Source: Pengzhenrongella frigida
GTDB taxonomy: Bacteria; Actinomycetota; Actinomycetes; Actinomycetales; Cellulomonadaceae
Reading direction: 5' to 3'
Assembly: GCF_004168625.1 (NCBI RefSeq)
Contig: NZ_SDWW01000003.1
Location: 62,001-126,000 of the forward strand
DNA length: 64,000 nucleotides
This document shows positions 8,863 to 18,575 of the stretch, piece by piece (positions within the stretch are counted from its first letter, which is position 1; each line of letters begins with the position of its first letter). Under the pieces are notes generated by a model. It was not told the origin of the DNA. It saw only the letters and a list, made by a program, of their open reading frames with translations, and searched no databases. The position numbers and the translations under genes are program-made.

Positions 8863-9444
8863 ATGCGGAACGAGAAGGGCTCGCCAGAGGCCGACCCGGG
8901 CGAGGGGGGATCGGCCCGGGCCGGGCGCCTCGTGCGGCCCGCGGTCCTGCTCCTGTGGGTGCTGTCGGCCGTGGTCGCAGGATCCGTCGTGTGGTGGGCC
9001 GTCGCGGCCATCGGCGGCGAGCAGGGGGGTGCCCGCGGACGGGTGTACACGCAGGCCCAGGTCGCCGAGCTGACGGTCCCGTCGACCGACTCCGACTCCG
9101 ACTCCGACCCCGGCGCCACCGCGACGCCGTCGAGCACGCCCACCGAGACCTCCCCGAGCCCGAGCCCGACGCCCAGCCCCTCTGCGGTCCAGACTCCTGT
9201 CCCCGTGCCCGTGGATGTCGCCCGGACCTGGGACGTCGTCGGCGGCCAGATCGGCGCGCAGTGCCGCGGCCCGCAGATCGCGCTGCTCTATGCGACCCCG
9301 TCGGACGGGTGGACCGTCGAGGTCAAGCACGGCGGTCCGGAGGAGCTCGAGGTCACGTTCCGCCGCGGGGAGTCCGAGACGTCGGCGCACGGCGCGTGCG
9401 TGGACGGGGTTCCCTCGATGGTGGCCGAGGCGGAGTCCGACTGA
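8863..9444 (+). CDS. Single-pass membrane protein with extracytoplasmic domain, unknown function
   Basis: 193 residues. A short basic cytoplasmic N-terminus is followed by one transmembrane helix at about 28-50 (VLLLWVLSAVVAGSVVWWAV). Next comes an acidic Ser-Asp run and a long Thr/Ser/Pro linker (about 75-115), then a compact C-terminal domain of about 75 residues with two cysteines (in AQCRG and GACVDG) that could form a disulfide outside the cell. The Ser-Asp run is encoded by a short tandem repeat. It is divergent from an OmpR-type system whose likely binding site sits in its promoter, suggesting it is a regulated target or accessory sensor. No named family is recognised. The stop is one base from the convergent DUF2231 gene stop. 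Confidence 0.7.
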   Translation: MRNEKGSPEADPGEGGSARAGRLVRPAVLLLWVLSAVVAGSVVWWAVAAIGGEQGGARGRVYTQAQVAELTVPSTDSDSDSDPGATATPSSTPTETSPSPSPTPSPSAVQTPVPVPVDVARTWDVVGGQIGAQCRGPQIALLYATPSDGWTVEVKHGGPEELEVTFRRGESETSAHGACVDGVPSMVAEAESD

Positions 9445-9445
9445 G

Positions 9446-9946
9446 TCAGTCCTCGTCGCCACTGCCGGCCGGGGTGGCGCTCACGTCCTGCGACCAGACG
9501 GCGGTGGCCCCCGAGTGCCCGATGCGGATGGCCTGGACGGTGGTCCCGGTGGTGGCGAGCACGGCGGCCACGGCGAGGGCGACGGCGACCCACTTCGGAG
9601 CGCGCGGCGTCGTGGCCGTGCGCTCGTTCCAGTTCCACCACAGCAGCACGGCCGCGACGGCGACCATGGCGATGGCCCACGGCAGCAGCTCCTCCGCCAG
9701 CTCGGAGTGGGTCTCGATCAGGGCGTTCTCCCCGACACGGTGCTCGAGGGCCTCGCCCGACTCGCTGGAGATCGGGACCAGCACGACGGCTGCGAGCGTC
9801 AGGAGGAACGGTAGGAGGCCCGCCCACCGGCGAAAACGCGGCCAGAGGGCAGCGACCAGCAGGACGAGAGCGGCGGTGGGCACGACGACCTCGGTCGCAT
9901 GGACGACGAGGGGGTGGAGGGGGAGTCCTGCGATGGTGTCGAACAT
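9446..9946 (-). CDS. DUF2231 membrane protein
   Basis: 166 residues with four hydrophobic segments. The N-terminus MFDTIAGLPLHPLVVHATEV carries the LPxHPLxVHx motif that defines DUF2231, a family of uncharacterised membrane proteins proposed to bind haem or quinone through these histidines. I chose the ATG at 9946 because GAGGAGAA precedes it by four bases; a longer frame from 9982 has no such site. It ends in an acidic tail (SGDED). It lies 72 bases before the start of another minus-strand gene region and its stop abuts the convergent gene in the 13-base palindrome GACTGAGTCAGTC (9439-9451). Function is unknown. Confidence 0.75.
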   Translation of the reverse strand: MFDTIAGLPLHPLVVHATEVVVPTAALVLLVAALWPRFRRWAGLLPFLLTLAAVVLVPISSESGEALEHRVGENALIETHSELAEELLPWAIAMVAVAAVLLWWNWNERTATTPRAPKWVAVALAVAAVLATTGTTVQAIRIGHSGATAVWSQDVSATPAGSGDED

Positions 9947-10018
9947 GGTTCTCCTCGTTGCGGGGATCGGCGGGTGGGTCATCGGTGATGACCGTCGGGG
10001 TCGCGGGCGACTGCCGCG

Positions 10019-10741
10019 TCAGATGCCGCTGACCCCGAGCAGGCGGCCGACCGCATAGGTGATGACCATCGCCGCGGCCCCGCCCACGACGATGCGGGAC
10101 ACCGCGCGCACGTGACCGGCGCCGCCGAGGGCCGCGCTCGCGGAACCGGTCGCGGCGAGCGCGATCAGGACTGCGACGAAGGTCAGCGGGATCCGGATGC
10201 TGTCGGGGGCGAGCCAGACCGCGAGGATGGGCAGGATCGCGCCGAGGGTGAAGGCGACGCCGGACGAGATCGCCGCGTGGGACGGGTTCGTGAGGTCGTC
10301 GGGGTCGAGGCGGAGCTGGGCGTCGATGTGAGCGGCGTACACGTCGTGCTCGGTCAGCTCGACCGCGACGGCGTGGGCCGTCGCCGCGGACATGCCCTTC
10401 GCCTGGTAGATCGCCGCCAGCTGGGCAAGCTCGGCCTCCGGGTCCTCCGTGAGCTTGCGTCGTTCGCGTTCGATCAGGGACTTCTCGGCGTCGCGCTGGC
10501 TCGAGACGGACACGTACTCGCCGAGGGCCATCGATACGGCGCCGGCGACGAGGCCGGCGAGACCGGCGGTGAGGATGGGGCCGATCGCCGTGGTCGCGCC
10601 GGCGACACCGACCACCAGACCCGCCGTCGAGATGATCCCGTCGTTCGCGCCGAGCACCCCCGCGCGCAGCCAGTTCAACCGCGAAGCATGGCTCGGAGTC
10701 TCCGACGTGCTCTTCTGGGGACGGGCGTCGAGGGCGGTCAT
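10019..10741 (-). CDS. VIT1/CCC1-family Fe2+/Mn2+ transporter
   Basis: Predicted divalent-metal transporter of the plant VIT1/yeast CCC1 family, which exports iron or manganese from the cytoplasm. 240 residues. The family signature WLRAGVLGANDGIISTAGLVVG lies at about residues 24-45, followed by AVSMALGEYVSVSSQRDAEK. An amphipathic acidic metal-binding stretch (ERERRKLTEDPEAELAQL and EHDVYAAHID) precedes the C-terminal helices. The ATG at 10741 lacks a clear ribosome site, so a leaderless transcript is possible. It is divergent from prfC. The window also encodes an NRAMP importer (23620), so it covers both import and export of such metals. Confidence 0.88.
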   Translation of the reverse strand: MTALDARPQKSTSETPSHASRLNWLRAGVLGANDGIISTAGLVVGVAGATTAIGPILTAGLAGLVAGAVSMALGEYVSVSSQRDAEKSLIERERRKLTEDPEAELAQLAAIYQAKGMSAATAHAVAVELTEHDVYAAHIDAQLRLDPDDLTNPSHAAISSGVAFTLGAILPILAVWLAPDSIRIPLTFVAVLIALAATGSASAALGGAGHVRAVSRIVVGGAAAMVITYAVGRLLGVSGI

Positions 10742-10894
10742 GTAGGTGAACGTAGGACGTGGGTCGGTCGCGCGCCACGAAGGAAAGGCTCCGCTGGGCA
10801 GGTCCCGACCGGCGCTCGCGGCGCACTTCAGGGTGGCGGCACGGGGTCCCGACCGGGCGCACCGCGCAGGCTCGGGCCCCACCTGGCCCGACGG

Positions 10895-10900
10895 TAGAAT
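10895..10900 (+). promoter_or_regulatory. Candidate -10 element for prfC
   Basis: TAGAAT fits the actinobacterial TANNNT consensus and lies 70 bases before the prfC start. No convincing -35 hexamer is seen at 16-19 bases. The rest of the 228-base region 10742-10969 shows no other clear signal. Confidence 0.3.
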
Positions 10901-10969
10901 GGTCGGCAGTTCCCACCCCGCGCGGACCGGCGTCGTCGGCATGAGCGCCACCCTCGAGAAGGAGATCCG

Positions 10970-12574
10970 TTGCGGCACGGCACCACGAACGGTGCCCGGC
11001 AGGAGTCCGGCGTCGGCCCGGAGGCGGCTCGACGCCGCTCCTTCGCGGTCATCAGCCACCCCGATGCCGGGAAGTCCACCCTGACCGAGGCGCTCGCGCT
11101 GCACGCCCACGCCATCACGGAGGCGGGGCACATCAACGGCAAGAGCGGGCGGCGGCACACCGTCTCGGACTGGATGGAGATGGAGCAGGCCCGCGGGATC
11201 TCGATCACGTCCGCCTCGTTGCAGTTCGACTACCGCGACACCGTGATCAACCTGCTCGACACCCCCGGGCACGCCGACTTCTCCGAGGACACCTACCGGG
11301 TGCTGTCCGCGGTGGACGCCGCAGTCATGCTGATCGACGCGGCCAAGGGGCTCGAGGCCCAGACGATGAAGCTGTTCGCCGTGTGCAAGCACCGCGGCAT
11401 CCCGCTGATCACCGTCATCAACAAGTGGGACCGCCCAGGGCTGGACGCGCTGGCCCTCATGGACGAGATCACCGAGCGCACGGGCCTGACCCCGACCCCG
11501 CTCGACTGGCCGGTCGGGGTGGCCGGCGACTTCCGGGGCGTCCTGGACCGCCGCACCGGCAACTACGTGCAGTTCACGCCGTCCGCCGGCGGGGCCCACG
11601 TCGCACCGCAGGAGACGTTCGAGCCATCTGCGGCGGCGGAGCGCGAGGGTGTCCTGTGGACGACCGCGGTGGAGGAGAGCGAGCTGCTCGCCGCCTCCGG
11701 CGCGGACTACGACCAGGAGTCCTTCCTCGCCGGGGTCTCGACCCCGGTGCTCTTCGCCTCGGCCGTGCGCAACTTCGGCGTGCACGCGCTGCTCGACGTG
11801 CTCGTCGACCTCGCCCCCTCGCCCGGCCCGCGCCCGTCGGTCAGCGGTGAGCCGCGGGCGGTGGACTCCCCGTTCAGCGCGTTCGTGTTCAAGATGCAGG
11901 CGGGGATGGACACCGCCCACCGGGACCGGCTCGCGTTCATCCGCGTGTGCTCGGGGCTGTTCGAGCGCGGCATGGTCGTCACCTCGGCCCGCACCGGCCG
12001 GCCGTTCGCGACCAAGTACGCCCAGCAGGCGTTCGGTCGGGAGCGGACCGTGATCGACACCGCGTACCCGGGAGACGTCGTCGGGCTGGTCAACGGCTCC
12101 GACCTGCGGGTGGGCGACACGCTCTACTTCGACAAGGCGGTCGAGTACCCGCCGCTGCCGACGTTCGCGCCCGAGCACTTCGCCGTCGTGCGGGCGAAGG
12201 ACGCCGGGAAGTACAAGCAGTTCCGCCGCGGCGTCGCCCAGCTCGAGGCCGAGGGTGTCGTGCAGGTGCTGCGCTCGGACCTGCGCGGGGATCAGGCACC
12301 CGTGCTGGCCGCCGTCGGCCCCATGCAGTTCGAGGTCGCCGAGCACCGCATGGCGATGGAGTTCAACTCCCCGGTGCGGCTCGAGCGGCTCGAGTACACC
12401 GTCGCGATGCGGACGACGAAGGACTGGGTCGCGGCGCTGAATGCCGAGCGCGGCGTGGAGGTGCTGCATCGCGAGGACGGCGAGCTGCTCGCGCTGTTCC
12501 CGAACAGCTGGCGCATCGCGTCGGTACGGCGCAACCACCCGGGTGCCGTGCTCGAGCCACCGGTCGCCGCCTGA
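10970..12574 (+). CDS. prfC: Peptide chain release factor 3
   Basis: GTPase that recycles RF1/RF2 from the ribosome after peptide release. 534 residues, the normal RF3 length. G1 SHPDAGKST (near 29-37), the switch region MEMEQARGISITSA, G3 DTPGHADFSEDTYR, G4 NKWDRPGLD; the C-terminal part keeps RF3-type blocks such as GPMQFEV and EYPPLPTFAPEHFA. The start is a TTG at 10970 preceded by AAGGAG seven bases upstream; the nearby ATG at 10941 is in another frame. Actinobacterial genomes vary in having prfC, so its presence is notable but not odd. Confidence 0.93.
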   Translation: MRHGTTNGARQESGVGPEAARRRSFAVISHPDAGKSTLTEALALHAHAITEAGHINGKSGRRHTVSDWMEMEQARGISITSASLQFDYRDTVINLLDTPGHADFSEDTYRVLSAVDAAVMLIDAAKGLEAQTMKLFAVCKHRGIPLITVINKWDRPGLDALALMDEITERTGLTPTPLDWPVGVAGDFRGVLDRRTGNYVQFTPSAGGAHVAPQETFEPSAAAEREGVLWTTAVEESELLAASGADYDQESFLAGVSTPVLFASAVRNFGVHALLDVLVDLAPSPGPRPSVSGEPRAVDSPFSAFVFKMQAGMDTAHRDRLAFIRVCSGLFERGMVVTSARTGRPFATKYAQQAFGRERTVIDTAYPGDVVGLVNGSDLRVGDTLYFDKAVEYPPLPTFAPEHFAVVRAKDAGKYKQFRRGVAQLEAEGVVQVLRSDLRGDQAPVLAAVGPMQFEVAEHRMAMEFNSPVRLERLEYTVAMRTTKDWVAALNAERGVEVLHREDGELLALFPNSWRIASVRRNHPGAVLEPPVAA

Positions 12575-12708
12575 CGGCTCCGCGGCCTGAGGCGCCGCCT
12601 CGCCGGGCGCGGGACGGTCGGGAGGGCGCCCGGGTAGGGTGACCAGTGGTGCGCCGGGAAGTCTGGTCGGCAACGTCTGACTCGACCCCGCATGCTTGGA
12701 GCCCCGCC

Positions 12709-14070
12709 ATGACCGATGCCGCCCGTCGCCCGAACCGCCTCTTCGGACGCGCCTCGTGGCCCGAGGCCAGCCGCGTCGCCGACATCCTCCGCAAGGAGAC
12801 GATCGGCGGCGCCCTGCTGATGGTGGGCGCCGTGGTGGCGCTGGTGTGGGCCAACTCGCCGTGGGCGACCGGCTACGAGGCGATGCGTGCCTTCACCATC
12901 GGACCGGCCGCCCTGCATCTCGACCTCTCGCTGGCGACCTGGGCGGCTGACGGGCTGCTCGCGATCTTCTTCTTCGTCGCCGGGCTCGAGCTCAAGCGGG
13001 AGTTCGTCGCGGGCGACCTCAGCGATCCGCGGCGCGCGGCGGTGCCGATCGCGGCCGCCGTCGGCGGGGTGATCGTCCCGGCGGTGCTCTACACCCTGAT
13101 CAACCGGGCGGCGCACGACGGTGCCACGCAGGGCTGGGCCATCCCGACGGCGACCGACATCGCCTTCGCGCTCGCCGTGCTCGCCGTGATCGGTCGCCAT
13201 CTGCCCTCCGCGCTGCGCACCTTCCTGCTCACCCTCGCCGTGGTCGACGACCTGCTGGCGATCGCGATCATCGCCGTCTTCTTCACCGCCGACCTCACCG
13301 CGGGCCCGCTCCTGCTGGCACTCGTCCCGCTGTCGATCTTCACCTGGCTGGTGCAGCGTCGGGTGCGCGCCTGGTGGCTCCTCCTGCCGCTCGCGTTCGC
13401 CGTCTGGACCCTGGTGCACGCCTCCGGGGTGCATGCGACGGTCGCGGGCGTGCTGCTCGGTTTCGCCGTGCCCGTCATCCGCAGTCAGCGCGCCGGGGGC
13501 CCCGACGCCGGTCCGGGCCTCGCCGAGCACTTCGAGCACCGGTTCCGGCCGATCTCCGCGGGGGTGGCGGTGCCGCTCTTCGCCCTGTTCTCCGCCGGAG
13601 TGGCGATCGGCGGGACCAGCGGCCTGGTCGCCGCGCTGACGGATCCGGTCGCCGTGGGCATCGTGGTCGGGCTCGTGGTCGGCAAGCCGGTCGGCATCCT
13701 GGCCGCCACCTGGCTCGTGGCCCGGTTCACCCGCGCGGACCTCGACGAGGGCCTGGCGTGGGTCGACGTGTTCGGGCTGGCAGTCCTCGCGGGGATCGGC
13801 TTCACCGTGTCCCTCCTCATCGGCGAGCTGGCGTTCGGGATCGGCAGCGAACGCGACGCGCACGTCAAGGTCGCCGTTCTCGCCGGCTCGCTCACCGCGG
13901 CACTGCTCGCCACCGTCGTGCTGCGGGCACGCAACCGGGTCTACCGCCGGATCGTCGAGGCAGAGACGGTGGACCGGGACCACGACGGAGTCCCGGACCT
14001 GTTCCAGTCGGGATCCGCTTCGCTCGAGCCGCGCGCGGGTGGATCCGAGGATTCTCCGACGGTGCTCTGA
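12709..14070 (+). CDS. nhaA: Na+/H+ antiporter NhaA
   Basis: Electrogenic sodium/proton antiporter of the cytoplasmic membrane for pH and sodium homeostasis. 453 residues from the ATG at 12709, which has GGAG about eight bases upstream; a GTG at 12646 is in frame but unsupported. About 12 hydrophobic helices. The transport aspartates are D150 ([11 protein letters not shown]. coli D133) and the pair D180-D181 ([12 protein letters not shown]. coli D163/D164). The C-terminus carries a 45-residue hydrophilic tail including [12 protein letters not shown], longer than in E. coli. A candidate -10 TAGGGT lies at 12635-12640. Confidence 0.94.
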   Translation: MTDAARRPNRLFGRASWPEASRVADILRKETIGGALLMVGAVVALVWANSPWATGYEAMRAFTIGPAALHLDLSLATWAADGLLAIFFFVAGLELKREFVAGDLSDPRRAAVPIAAAVGGVIVPAVLYTLINRAAHDGATQGWAIPTATDIAFALAVLAVIGRHLPSALRTFLLTLAVVDDLLAIAIIAVFFTADLTAGPLLLALVPLSIFTWLVQRRVRAWWLLLPLAFAVWTLVHASGVHATVAGVLLGFAVPVIRSQRAGGPDAGPGLAEHFEHRFRPISAGVAVPLFALFSAGVAIGGTSGLVAALTDPVAVGIVVGLVVGKPVGILAATWLVARFTRADLDEGLAWVDVFGLAVLAGIGFTVSLLIGELAFGIGSERDAHVKVAVLAGSLTAALLATVVLRARNRVYRRIVEAETVDRDHDGVPDLFQSGSASLEPRAGGSEDSPTVL

Positions 14071-14143
14071 CTGGCACTTTTGCCCCGATAGGCCTTGTGC
14101 GGGATGGAAACTGGTGCGAGTCTGGAGTGCAGTACTTCGGTCA

Positions 14144-14160
14144 AACACTCACCCAGTGTT
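14144..14160 (+). promoter_or_regulatory. Inverted repeat in the whiB1 leader
   Basis: AACACTCACCCAGTGTT, two perfect six-base arms with a five-base spacer, 63 bases before the whiB1 start. In mycobacteria whiB1 is controlled by a CRP-family protein and by WhiB1 itself, but this sequence does not match the CRP site. It may be an operator or an RNA hairpin in the leader. Confidence 0.4.
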
Positions 14161-14223
14161 GCCAAAACCCCCACCCGAGATCTGCCCCGGAACCGGGCTG
14201 CTCGGAACGTGCCTAGGAGAATC

Positions 14224-14472
14224 ATGGACTGGCGCCACCGCGCGGCGTGCCTGGATGAAGATCCTGAACTCTTCTTCCCGATCGGCAACACCGGACCTGC
14301 GCTCCACCAGATCGAACAGGCGAAGGCCGTGTGTCACCGCTGCACGGTCGTCGAGACCTGCCTCAAGTGGGCGCTCGAGTCGGGCCAGGACGCCGGCGTC
14401 TGGGGCGGCCTCTCCGAGGACGAGCGCCGAGCATTGCGCCGTCGCACAGCCCGCCAGCGCCGCGCGAGCTGA
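14224..14472 (+). CDS. whiB1: WhiB1/WblE-type iron-sulfur transcription regulator
   Basis: Small actinobacterial regulator that holds a nitric-oxide-sensitive [4Fe-4S] cluster and binds the primary sigma factor. 82 residues; cluster cysteines C9, C37, C40, C46 (C-x-x-C-x5-C spacing), the G-V/I-W-G-G turn at 58-62 and the basic tail RRALRRRTARQRR. The sequence from MDWRHRAAC onward resembles mycobacterial WhiB1 along its length. The ATG at 14224 follows AGGAGA six bases upstream; a longer in-frame extension to 14095 would add a tail absent from the family. The last 14 coding bases and the stop are imperfectly duplicated just downstream (14459-14490). Confidence 0.95.
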   Translation: MDWRHRAACLDEDPELFFPIGNTGPALHQIEQAKAVCHRCTVVETCLKWALESGQDAGVWGGLSEDERRALRRRTARQRRAS

Positions 14473-14490
14473 CAGCCGCGCGAACTGACC
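14459..14490 (+). repeat. 16-bp imperfect tandem repeat spanning the whiB1 stop
   Basis: Units 14459-14474 and 14475-14490 match at 14 of 16 positions (GCCGCGCGAGCTGACA and GCCGCGCGAACTGACC). The first contains the last codons and TGA of whiB1; the second repeats them, giving a second TGA. Confidence 0.6.
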
Positions 14491-14529
14491 GACCACCTGC
14501 GCGGCAGGATCGTCGCGCGCGCTGACCGT

Positions 14530-14556
14530 GCTCAGGTGCGCAGCGCCACCAGGAGC

Positions 14557-14579
<23 letters not shown>
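14530..14579 (-). repeat. 25-bp tandem repeat spanning the recQ stop
   Basis: Two copies, 14530-14554 and 14555-14579, differ at one base. The second holds the last eight recQ codons including the TGA at 14557-14559; the first repeats them downstream of the gene. Confidence 0.75.
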
Positions 14580-16584
<2,005 letters not shown>

Positions 16585-16679
16585 AGCCTACGAGCGATGA
16601 GCCCACGGGCCGTCGCGACGGTCCACCGGACCCCGGACGCACCGGACGCACCGGGCGCCCCGGACCCCTGTGGGCCCGC

Positions 16680-17549
16680 TCAGACGCGGTCGAGCGTGGC
16701 CAGCTCGTCGTCGGTCAGGGTGAGGTCGACGGCACTGACCGAGTCGTGGATGCTCGCCGGCCGGGAGGCCCCCGGGATCGGGATCACGTGCGGGGACTTC
16801 GCCAGGTGCCACGCGAGGCACACGACCTGCGGGCTCACCCCGTGCTCGTCGGCGATGACCTGGAACGGGGCGAACCGGGTGCCGAGCCCCGCCGCGGACG
16901 CGATCCCGCCCAACGGGCTCCACGGCAGGAACGCGATGCCGAGCCGGTCGCACAGCTCGAGCTCGGGTGCGCTGCTGCGGAACGCGGGGGAGAACTGGTT
17001 CTGCACCGACGCCAGGCGCCCGCCGAGGATCTCCTGGGCGAGCAGGATCTGCTCGGGGTTCGCGTTGGAGATCCCCGCGAGGCGGATCGTGCCCGCGTCG
17101 AGCAGGTCGCGGATCGCGCCCACCGAGTCGGCGTACGGGACCGCCGGGTCGGGGCGGTGGAACTGGTAGAGCCCGATCGCGTCGCCGCCGAGGCGCTGCA
17201 GCGAAGCCTCGGCCGCGGCCTTGAGGTGCTCCGGCCGGCCGTCGACGGTCCAGGTGCCGTCGCCAGGACGCAGGTGCCCGCCCTTGGTCGCGACCAGCAC
17301 GTGGGAGGTGTCACCGCCCCACGATGCGAGTCCGCGCGCGATCAGGGACTCGTTGTGGCCGACGTCGTCCGCGTGGAGGTGGTACGAGTCCGCGGTGTCG
17401 AAGAGCGTGACTCCCGCGTCGAGCGCGGCGTGGATCGTGGCGATCGACCGGGCCTCGTCCGGGCGGCCCTCGATCGACATGGGCATCCCCCCGAGGCCGA
17501 TCGCGGAGACTCCGAGGTCGGCGATGCGTCGCGTCTGCATGACGGCCAC
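16680..17549 (-). CDS. Aldo/keto reductase
   Basis: NAD(P)H-dependent oxidoreductase of the AKR superfamily, cytosolic TIM barrel of 289 residues. Catalytic residues are seen as Asp and Tyr in LFDTADSY (near 50-57), Lys in VATKGG and His in YQFHRPD. NADP-binding elements WSPLGG and IPIPGASRPA occur near the C-terminus. The GTG at 17549 is one base after the upstream HAD stop; an ATG three codons in (17540) is an alternative start. It is co-transcribed with the HAD phosphatase. The substrate cannot be deduced. The gap 16585-16679 to recQ holds a short CCGGACGCA-type tandem repeat and probably the recQ promoter. Confidence 0.9.
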   Translation of the reverse strand: MAVMQTRRIADLGVSAIGLGGMPMSIEGRPDEARSIATIHAALDAGVTLFDTADSYHLHADDVGHNESLIARGLASWGGDTSHVLVATKGGHLRPGDGTWTVDGRPEHLKAAAEASLQRLGGDAIGLYQFHRPDPAVPYADSVGAIRDLLDAGTIRLAGISNANPEQILLAQEILGGRLASVQNQFSPAFRSSAPELELCDRLGIAFLPWSPLGGIASAAGLGTRFAPFQVIADEHGVSPQVVCLAWHLAKSPHVIPIPGASRPASIHDSVSAVDLTLTDDELATLDRV

Positions 17550-17550
17550 G

Positions 17551-18420
17551 CTACGTCCAGGAGAGCCCGAGCACGGACGAGATCGTCCGCACGACCCCGT
17601 TCTCGGAGTTCGACGGGGCGACGAACCGCGCCCGCGCCCGCAGCTCGGGGTGCGCGTTGTCCATCGCGAACGAGTAGTCCGCGGCGTCCATCATCTCCAG
17701 GTCGTTGAGGAAGTCGCCGAACACCATCGTCTCGGCGCGCGTGATGCCGAGCGCCGCCTGGAGGTGACGGATGCCCTCGCCCTTGTTCGCCGTGGTGTTC
17801 ATGATGTCGGCCCAGTGCTCGCCGGAGACCACGACCTGGTGCGTGGCGCGAAAGCCGGCCAGGGCGGGGGCGACGTCGTGCGCGGCGGAGCCGAAGGTGA
17901 AGACGGCGACCTTGAGCACCTCGTCGTCGGTCACGTCCGCGAGGTCGTCGACCACCGTCAGGCGCGAGTAGTACTTGTCCACCTCCGCGCGGAACGGTGC
18001 GTCCTGGCGTTCGATGTACGCCGAGCGCTTGCCGCACACCACGGCGCCGACATCCGCCCCCCGGGTGCGCAGGGTGCGGACGGCCGCGACCAGGCGCCCC
18101 ACCACGTCCAGCTCGAGGCAGTCGGAGCTGACCTCCTGGCCGCGGGCGACCACGTAGGTGCCGTTCTCCGCGATGAACACGACGTCGTCGGCGACGTCCG
18201 CGAACCGCTCCAGCAGGTTGAAGTACTGCCGCCCGCTCGCCGGGCAGAAGACGATGCCGCGGCGGCTCAGCTCGCGTACGAGCGGCCACAGGTGCTCGTG
18301 CAGCTCGTTGTCGTCGTCGAGCAGGGTGCCGTCCATGTCGGCGGCGATCAGGCGGATCTCGGGGCGGACGGCGAACGTCGGGGGCTCGCGTCGGGTTGCT
18401 TCGGCCTCAGTCATCCGCAC
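17551..18420 (-). CDS. Cof-type HAD-IIB phosphatase
   Basis: Haloacid-dehalogenase superfamily hydrolase with a IIB cap, typically acting on sugar phosphates or phosphorylated cofactors. 289 residues. Motif I AADMDGTLLDDDNE (nucleophile Asp and acid Asp), motif II PASGRQ, and motifs III/IV K-G-E-G-I then FGDFLNDLEMM. The track start at 18420 is a GTG two codons before an ATG (18414); AGGGGAG upstream suits either. It shares an operon with the aldo-keto reductase. Specific substrate is unknown. Confidence 0.9.
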   Translation of the reverse strand: MRMTEAEATRREPPTFAVRPEIRLIAADMDGTLLDDDNELHEHLWPLVRELSRRGIVFCPASGRQYFNLLERFADVADDVVFIAENGTYVVARGQEVSSDCLELDVVGRLVAAVRTLRTRGADVGAVVCGKRSAYIERQDAPFRAEVDKYYSRLTVVDDLADVTDDEVLKVAVFTFGSAAHDVAPALAGFRATHQVVVSGEHWADIMNTTANKGEGIRHLQAALGITRAETMVFGDFLNDLEMMDAADYSFAMDNAHPELRARARFVAPSNSENGVVRTISSVLGLSWT

Positions 18421-18575
18421 GATTCTCCCCTAGGTGGCGGGCGACGTCGTTCACCCGCCCGTCCGCGGCCCCCCGGGTGGATTGCCCCGACTTGTGCTAT
18501 CCACGAAGGGGGAGCTCCTGAGAAATCGGGAGCAGACGGGCAGAACGTGCACGGTGGGCGATCCCAGGGGGATAC

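Noticed and set aside
9439-9451. Palindrome GACTGAGTCAGTC as a terminator or operator
   Set aside because: It arises from two convergent TGA stops one base apart; arms are too short for a terminator and it lies between genes' ends rather than in a promoter.
10941-11084. ATG start for prfC at 10941
   Set aside because: It is out of frame with the RF3 sequence; the TTG at 10970 has a strong ribosome site and the right frame.
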